Of a stretch of DNA of 10,640 nucleotides, positions 5,898-10,640 are shown piece after piece. Origin of the DNA: an uncultured Muribaculaceae bacterium (GTDB lineage: Bacteria > Bacteroidota > Bacteroidia > Bacteroidales > Muribaculaceae); NCBI GenBank assembly GCA_910589095.1, contig CAJUSN010000087.1, forward strand, positions 1 to 10,640, read 5' to 3'. Made by a program: the position numbers and the translations under genes. Below the pieces are notes generated by a model. That model was not told the DNA's origin. It saw nothing but the letters and a program-made list of their open reading frames with translations, and made no database searches. The stretch's first letter is position 1. The number at the start of each line of letters is the position of its first letter.

Positions 5898-8516
5898 ATG
5901 AAAGAATTAGCCACAAAATACAATCCTGCCGAAGTTGAGGATAAGTGGTACGCATATTGGATGAAACATCGACTGTTTCACAGCGAACCCGATGCCCGCC
6001 AACCCTATTGCATTGTGATCCCCCCTCCCAATGTAACCGGTGTGCTCCACATGGGCCACATGCTCAACAACACAATCCAGGATATTCTTGTACGCCGTGC
6101 CCGCATGGATGGGTTCAATGCGCTTTGGGTTCCAGGTACGGACCATGCCTCCATAGCCACCGAGGCTAAAGTGGTTGGGAAACTCGCCCAGCAGGGTATT
6201 AAGAAATCTGACCTCACACGCGAAGAGTTCCTTAAACATGCATGGGACTGGACTGAAAAGTATGGCGGTATCATCCTTGAGCAGCTCAAAAAACTCGGCG
6301 CCTCCTGCGATTGGGACCGTACGGCTTTTACCATGGACGAAATACGTTCCAAGAGCGTGACACGTGTATTTGTAGATCTCTATCGAAAAGGGCTTATATA
6401 CCGTGGCAAACGTATGGTCAACTGGGACCCCAAGGCCCGCACCGCCCTCAGTGACATTGAAGTTATCTACAAAGAGGAACACAGCAAACTATATTATCTG
6501 CGCTACAAGATTGTTGGCGAAGACGGCTATGCAATCGTGGCCACAACACGTCCTGAAACCATTATGGGCGATACCGCGATGTGCATAAATCCGGCCGACC
6601 CAAAGAATCAGCATCTTCGCGGTAAGCGTGTGATTGTTCCGCTCGTCAACCGTGAGATTCCCGTCATAGAGGACGATTATGTGGATATCGAATTCGGCAC
6701 CGGATGCCTGAAAGTCACTCCTGCACACGACATGAATGACTACATGCTCGGACAGAAGCATAATCTTGATACCATCGACATCTTCAACGATGATGCCACT
6801 ATCAGCGAAGCCGCCGGCATGTACGTAGGTATGGACCGTTTTGCCGTTCGCGAACAGATAGCCAAAGATCTTGAAGCAGCCGGGCTCATTGAAAAAGTCG
6901 AAAATTACGAAAACAAAGTGGGATATTCCGAGCGCAATTCCGACACCGTTACCGAGCCCCGTTTGTCGGACCAGTGGTTCATGAAAATGGATTCGCTCGC
7001 CAAACCGGCCCTTGAGTCGGTGGAAGAGGACATAATCCGCTTTATCCCCGAAAAATACAAAAACACCTACCGTCATTGGATGACAGACATTCGTGACTGG
7101 TGCATCTCCCGTCAGTTATGGTGGGGACATCGCATTCCGGCGTGGTATCTTCCCGATGGCAGCCACGTTGTGGCTGAAACCGAAGAGGAAGCCCTCACGC
7201 TTGCCCGTGAAAAAGATCCTGCGCTCACACTCGCCGATCTCCATCAGGAAGAGGATGGACTCGACACTTGGTTCTCCTCATGGCTATGGCCCATCTCACT
7301 GTTCAATGGCATACTTGATCCGGACAACGAGGATATAAAATATTATTATCCCACCACAACACTTGTGACCGGTCCTGATATTATTTTCTTCTGGGTGGCA
7401 CGTATGATAATGGCCGGCTATGAATTCATGCATAAGCAGCCTTTCAACAATGTGTATTTCACAGGAATCGTACGTGATGAAATAGGACGCAAAATGTCCA
7501 AACAGCTCGGGAACTCACCCGATCCACTCCAGCTTATTGCCGACTACGGTGCTGACGGCGTACGTGTGGGTATCATGTTGAGCGCTCCTGCCGGCAACGA
7601 CATCCTGTTCGACACCAAATTATGCGAGACAGGCCGAAACTTCTCCAACAAAATTTGGAACGCATTCCGACTGGTAATGGGATGGGAAGTCAGCTCTGAT
7701 GCCACGCAGCCTGAATCGGCAAAATTTGCCATCCGCTGGATGCGCAGCAAGCTCAACGAGTCGATTGCCGAAATCAACGATCTCATGTCAAAATTCCGCA
7801 TCTCGGAAGCACTTAAAGAGGTGTACCGTTTGTTCTGGGATGAATTCTCATCATGGTACCTCGAGATGGTTAAACCCGCCTATGGCTCGCCCATTGATTC
7901 CGAAACCCTCAAGGCCACCAAAGAGTACTTCGACACTCTGTTGCGCCTGCTGCATCCTTTCATGCCATTCATTACCGAAGAGCTATGGCAGCATCTGACC
8001 GAACGACGCGAAGGCGAATCAATAATGTACGCATCCACTCCCGTAGCCACCGAAACAGATTCAGAAGTTCTTAGCCTCATGGAGCATGCAAAAGAGGTTG
8101 TCAACGGCGTGCGCAACGTACGTGCGGTCAAGAATATCCCCAACAAAGAAGCGCTTGTGCTCAACATCATGGGCACTTGGGATAAGACTCAGGACTGCGT
8201 GATAGCCAAGCTTGCCAACCTCGAAACTGTGAATCATGATGCTATAAAGGATCCCGCGGCTGCATCATTCATTGTTGGTGTGACAGAAGTGAATGTCCCC
8301 CTTGCAGGAAACATCGACAAGGAGGCTGAACTTGCCAAGCTCCGCAAAGATCTGGACTACATGCAAGGGTTCAAAAACTCGGTGATGAAAAAACTGTCCA
8401 ACGAACGCTTCGTCAACAACGCCCCGGCTGCTGTTGTTGAGGCCGAGCGTCATAAACTGGCCGATGCAGAAGCAAAAATTGAAAACATCACCAAAGCCAT
8501 TGAGGCACTTGCTTAA
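5898..8516 (+). CDS. valS: Valine--tRNA ligase (ValRS), 872 aa
   Basis: This cytoplasmic class I aminoacyl-tRNA synthetase charges tRNA-Val with valine and hydrolyses mischarged Thr-tRNA-Val. The HIGH signature appears as HMGH (51-54) after PPPNVTGVL. The CP1 editing domain carries TTRPET (216-221), GDTA (224-227) and VTPAHDMNDY (273-282). The catalytic core continues with WCISRQLWWGHRIPAW (401-416), DTWFSSWLWP (456-465) and VTGPDIIFFWVARM (490-503). The KMSKS loop is KMSKQLGNSPDP (532-543), with Gln in the fifth position. The anticodon-binding helical domain spans about 600-750. A C-terminal coiled coil of Glu/Lys/Leu-rich helices spans about 806-870, the ValRS arm that touches the tRNA. The length and complete domain set fit a full, functional ValRS. 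The gene has its own promoter-like site and terminator, so it is probably monocistronic. Confidence 0.98.
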   Translation: MKELATKYNPAEVEDKWYAYWMKHRLFHSEPDARQPYCIVIPPPNVTGVLHMGHMLNNTIQDILVRRARMDGFNALWVPGTDHASIATEAKVVGKLAQQGIKKSDLTREEFLKHAWDWTEKYGGIILEQLKKLGASCDWDRTAFTMDEIRSKSVTRVFVDLYRKGLIYRGKRMVNWDPKARTALSDIEVIYKEEHSKLYYLRYKIVGEDGYAIVATTRPETIMGDTAMCINPADPKNQHLRGKRVIVPLVNREIPVIEDDYVDIEFGTGCLKVTPAHDMNDYMLGQKHNLDTIDIFNDDATISEAAGMYVGMDRFAVREQIAKDLEAAGLIEKVENYENKVGYSERNSDTVTEPRLSDQWFMKMDSLAKPALESVEEDIIRFIPEKYKNTYRHWMTDIRDWCISRQLWWGHRIPAWYLPDGSHVVAETEEEALTLAREKDPALTLADLHQEEDGLDTWFSSWLWPISLFNGILDPDNEDIKYYYPTTTLVTGPDIIFFWVARMIMAGYEFMHKQPFNNVYFTGIVRDEIGRKMSKQLGNSPDPLQLIADYGADGVRVGIMLSAPAGNDILFDTKLCETGRNFSNKIWNAFRLVMGWEVSSDATQPESAKFAIRWMRSKLNESIAEINDLMSKFRISEALKEVYRLFWDEFSSWYLEMVKPAYGSPIDSETLKATKEYFDTLLRLLHPFMPFITEELWQHLTERREGESIMYASTPVATETDSEVLSLMEHAKEVVNGVRNVRAVKNIPNKEALVLNIMGTWDKTQDCVIAKLANLETVNHDAIKDPAAASFIVGVTEVNVPLAGNIDKEAELAKLRKDLDYMQGFKNSVMKKLSNERFVNNAPAAVVEAERHKLADAEAKIENITKAIEALA

Positions 8517-8547
8517 TTGAAGCGGTAGCCACATACTTAACACAGGG

Positions 8548-8584
8548 CGGCTTGCAGATTTGGTTCTGCGAGCCGTTCTTGTTT
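8548..8584 (+). terminator. Intrinsic terminator after valS
   Basis: CGGCTTGCAGA (8548-8558) pairs with TCTGCGAGCCG (8565-8575) over 11 bp with one T-G wobble and a six-base loop. The T-rich tail TTCTTGTTT runs from 8576 to 8584. It sits about 30 bases after the valS stop, in the expected place for a rho-independent terminator. Confidence 0.82.
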
Positions 8585-8670
8585 CCCGGAGGGTCCATCG
8601 GCTGACAATAACATCATTCCACGTCTAATTCCCATCACAGTTTCTTTATAAATTGATAGCGTTGAAAATG

Positions 8671-8702
8671 TTTGCGCGTCAACCGAATTTTACTTAACTT
8701 TG
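8671..8702 (+). promoter_or_regulatory. Bacteroidota-type promoter for the aminotransferase-permease operon
   Basis: TTTG at 8671-8674 (-33) and TAACTTTG at 8695-8702 (-7, exact TAnnTTTG) are separated by 20 bases, close to the usual spacing. This is the best promoter match in the window. Transcription should begin near 8707-8710, leaving a leader of about 70 bases. Short arms GTTGA (8661-8665) and TCAAC (8679-8683) flank the -33 box and could be a regulator site, though five bases per arm is weak. Confidence 0.75.
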
Positions 8703-8710
8703 CGTAATTA

Positions 8711-8750
8711 TTGGCCTTCAATGGGAGAGTGGCAATTCTCCACAGGCCAA
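8711..8750 (+). promoter_or_regulatory. Predicted 5' leader stem-loop upstream of the aminotransferase
   Basis: TTGGCCT (8711-8717) pairs with AGGCCAA (8744-8750), and inside it GGAGA (8724-8728) pairs with TCTCC (8737-8741). The result is a two-part stem with an asymmetric internal loop (6 and 2 bases) and an eight-base apical loop. It would begin only a few bases after the predicted transcription start and end about 29 bases before the ATG. No T tract follows, so it is not a simple terminator. It may stabilise the mRNA or be a regulatory element. It matches no riboswitch class I recognise. Confidence 0.5.
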
Positions 8751-8779
8751 GGAAATTCCAAACAACGAATCTATAGCTG

Positions 8780-9982
8780 ATGCCAACCATATCCCAGCGC
8801 GGACAAATAATGCCCGCTTCACCAATTAGGAAATTAGTGCCATTGGCTCGCGAAGCTGAGCAGCGCGGAGTCAAGGTGATACGTTTGAATATCGGTCAGC
8901 CCGACCTTCCCACGCCTGAAGAAGGGCTTGAAGCGCTCAAACACATTGACCGCAAGGTTTTGGAATACAGTCCCTCTGAAGGGCTTCGTTCCCTGCGTGA
9001 AAAGCTCGCCGACTATTACCATCGTTTCCACATTGATGTCACTGCCGATGATATTATAGTGACCACCGGAGGCAGCGAAGCCGTTCTTTTTGCCTTTATG
9101 GCCTGCCTCGATCCCGGCGATGAAATCATTGTTCCGGAGCCTGCGTATGCCAACTATATGGCCTTCGCAATATCAGCCGGCGCAAAAATCGTCACGGTCC
9201 CATCATCCATAGAGGAAGGATTCGCACTTCCCCCCGTTGCTGATTTCGAGAAACTCATCACACCACGCACCAAGGGAATTCTGATATGCAACCCGAACAA
9301 TCCCACTGGCTATCTCTACACCCAGAAAGAGATGAACCAGATAAGGGATATTGTAAAGAAATATGACCTATTCCTTTTCTCGGATGAAGTGTATCGTGAA
9401 TTCACTTACACAGGGGCACCATATATCTCGGCCTTCCATCTACCCGGCATTGAGGATCAGGTGGTGCTTATCGATTCAGTATCCAAACGTTACAGCGAAT
9501 GTGGAATACGCATCGGTGCCCTCATAACTAAAAACGCCGAGCTGAAGAAAAACGTGATGAAATTCTGCCAGGCTCGTCTTAGCCCGCCTCTCCTTGGCCA
9601 AATAGTAGCTGAAGCATCAATCGACGCATCCACAGACTATATGCTCATGACATATAATGAGTATGTGGAACGCCGAAAATTCCTCATTGACGGCTTAAAC
9701 CGCATCCCAGGCTGCTACTCCCCTATTCCAATGGGCGCATTCTATACGGTGGTAAGCCTCCCGGTGGATGATTCAGACCGTTTTTGCGAGTGGTGCCTCA
9801 AGGAATTCCAATATGAAGGTGCCACAGTGTTTATGGCACCGGCGTCAGGATTCTACACCACCCCCGGCATGGGTCGCAATGAGGTGCGAATGGCCTACGT
9901 TTTGAACAAAGAGGATCTGGCACGCGCCCTTAAGGTCCTTGCCGAAGCTCTTAAAGCTTATCCCGGCAGGACTTTAAAATAA
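8780..9982 (+). CDS. PLP-dependent class I/II aminotransferase (aspartate aminotransferase-like), 400 aa
   Basis: This is a fold-type I PLP enzyme that moves an amino group between an amino acid and a 2-oxo acid, probably in the cytoplasm. Visible landmarks are LNIGQPDLPTP (36-46), TTGGSEAV (95-102) near the PLP phosphate, PAYANY (121-126) with the ring-stacking Tyr123, NPNNPTG (171-177), SDEVY (201-205) with Asp202 pairing to the pyridine nitrogen, and SVSKRYSECGIRIG (233-246) with Lys236 as the Schiff-base lysine. Arg370 (in RNEVRMAYV) should bind the substrate alpha-carboxylate. The start at MPTISQRGQIMPASPIRKL fits the N-terminal pattern of this group; an alternative ATG at residue 11 is less likely. 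The substrate cannot be read from sequence: aspartate, alanine or aromatic amino acids are all possible. Six bases separate its stop from the next start, so it shares an operon with the permease. Confidence 0.92.
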   Translation: MPTISQRGQIMPASPIRKLVPLAREAEQRGVKVIRLNIGQPDLPTPEEGLEALKHIDRKVLEYSPSEGLRSLREKLADYYHRFHIDVTADDIIVTTGGSEAVLFAFMACLDPGDEIIVPEPAYANYMAFAISAGAKIVTVPSSIEEGFALPPVADFEKLITPRTKGILICNPNNPTGYLYTQKEMNQIRDIVKKYDLFLFSDEVYREFTYTGAPYISAFHLPGIEDQVVLIDSVSKRYSECGIRIGALITKNAELKKNVMKFCQARLSPPLLGQIVAEASIDASTDYMLMTYNEYVERRKFLIDGLNRIPGCYSPIPMGAFYTVVSLPVDDSDRFCEWCLKEFQYEGATVFMAPASGFYTTPGMGRNEVRMAYVLNKEDLARALKVLAEALKAYPGRTLK

Positions 9983-9988
9983 AAGCGG

Positions 9989-10640
9989 ATGAATCTTACC
10001 GCATTCGTTGGCAATAGACTCAGCTTCAAGCGGGAGTCACGGGGCACATCATCGGGAGTTGTAATCGCCGTAGCCGGCATTGCCGTGGCCTACGTGATTA
10101 TGATTCTCGCGCTCTCCATTGTCAGCGGATTCAAACATGAGATAATCAACAAGCTGGCCGGATTCAACTCTCAAATCTCAGTACTTCCCGGCCGGAACAC
10201 CAATGAATCAGGAGAGTCCGGAGTTATCCGGCTCTCTGACTCTCTTCGCTCCATTATTGACCACACACTCCCCGGTGTCAACATTGATATGGCCATCAAT
10301 CAGCCCGCAGTGTTTAAAACCGACAGTACGTTCCAAGGTGTGGTTCTACGAGGCATCAGTGCCGGTAGCAACAATCAATTCATAACCGACAACATTGTGG
10401 AGGGGTGCTATGACGACTCGTTGATGCATACCCCCGACAATATTGCCATAAGCAGCACTACAGCCTCGGCTCTCGGAGTTAAAGTAGGCGAAAAAATAAT
10501 CACCCACTTCTTCGACGGCAACAACCTTCGGTCACGCAATTTGAAAGTTGCCGCTATCTATGACTCTCACTTCAGTGACTTTGATCGCAACATTGCGTTT
10601 GCTCCCATAGGTATGCTGCAGAATCTTTACGGTCTTGACT
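9989..10640 (+). CDS. LolC/LolE-type ABC transporter permease (FtsX/MacB fold), 5' part
   Basis: The open frame starts with ATG 9989 and runs off the right edge, giving 217 codons. Residues 1-20 are a short cytoplasmic segment (FVGNRLSFKRESRG), followed by a long hydrophobic transmembrane helix at about 22-47 that ends in SIVSGFKHEI, the typical junction of LolC/LolE-like proteins. The rest is the extracytoplasmic MacB-like core domain, with SSTTASALGVKVGEKI (154-169) as the common strand-helix segment of this family. The later transmembrane helices and the partner ATPase are beyond the window. In Gram-negative bacteria the LolCDE complex extracts lipoproteins from the inner membrane for delivery to the outer membrane. 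Whether this copy does that or exports something else is not known from this part alone. The start lies six bases after the aminotransferase stop. Confidence 0.85.
   Translation, partial: MNLTAFVGNRLSFKRESRGTSSGVVIAVAGIAVAYVIMILALSIVSGFKHEIINKLAGFNSQISVLPGRNTNESGESGVIRLSDSLRSIIDHTLPGVNIDMAINQPAVFKTDSTFQGVVLRGISAGSNNQFITDNIVEGCYDDSLMHTPDNIAISSTTASALGVKVGEKIITHFFDGNNLRSRNLKVAAIYDSHFSDFDRNIAFAPIGMLQNLYGLD

Noticed and set aside
5907..6482. Long open frame (191 codons) on the minus strand inside valS
   Set aside because: It lies wholly antisense to a strongly conserved valS, has no recognisable domain, and its composition mirrors the opposite strand of the real gene.
6489..7076. Second long minus-strand open frame (195 codons) inside valS
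   Set aside because: Same reason: antisense shadow over the editing domain of ValRS, with no promoter-like sequence or family signature.
8585..8670. Possible small RNA or small gene between the valS terminator and the next promoter
   Set aside because: No start codon with a sensible open frame, no promoter match and no stable hairpin were seen.
10203..10385. Plus-strand open frame of 60 codons near the right end
   Set aside because: It is out of frame inside the LolC/LolE-type permease, whose own frame is open from 9989 to the window end.

Overview
The window reads as chromosomal DNA of a Bacteroidota member, most likely order Bacteroidales. Three things support this: two exact matches to the Bacteroidota promoter -7 element TAnnTTTG, few Shine-Dalgarno sequences before the start codons, and protein types typical of the phylum (a CarboxypepD_reg-like domain fused to an OmpA-like domain, large outer-membrane barrels, and an LolC/LolE-like permease). 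A gut family such as Muribaculaceae is plausible from the general look of the proteins, but this cannot be proven from the window. All genes lie on the plus strand.

Region 1 (1-4560) is an envelope operon. It holds the end of an outer-membrane barrel gene, a 683-residue protein (signal peptide, CarboxypepD_reg-like domain, unassigned beta-rich middle, OmpA-like domain, helical TPR-like C-terminus), and a 772-residue outer-membrane protein made of four diverged copies of one barrel-type module of about 180 residues. The last two genes overlap by ATGA, and a strong inverted-repeat terminator follows. The products probably act together at the outer membrane; this is the least described part of the window.

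Region 2 (4578-5687) is a single thiH gene for the radical-SAM enzyme that makes the thiazole precursor of thiamine. No other thi gene is in view, and there is no room for a TPP riboswitch in front of it.

Region 3 (5688-8584) is valS (valyl-tRNA synthetase) with its own promoter-like sequence and a terminator hairpin.

Region 4 (8585-10640) starts with a very good Bacteroidota-type promoter and a leader that can fold into a long hairpin at the predicted 5' end of the mRNA. A class I/II PLP aminotransferase follows. Six bases after its stop begins an LolC/LolE-type ABC transporter permease, which runs off the window.

No tRNA, rRNA, CRISPR array, insertion sequence or phage gene was seen. No gap without a gene is longer than 263 bases.
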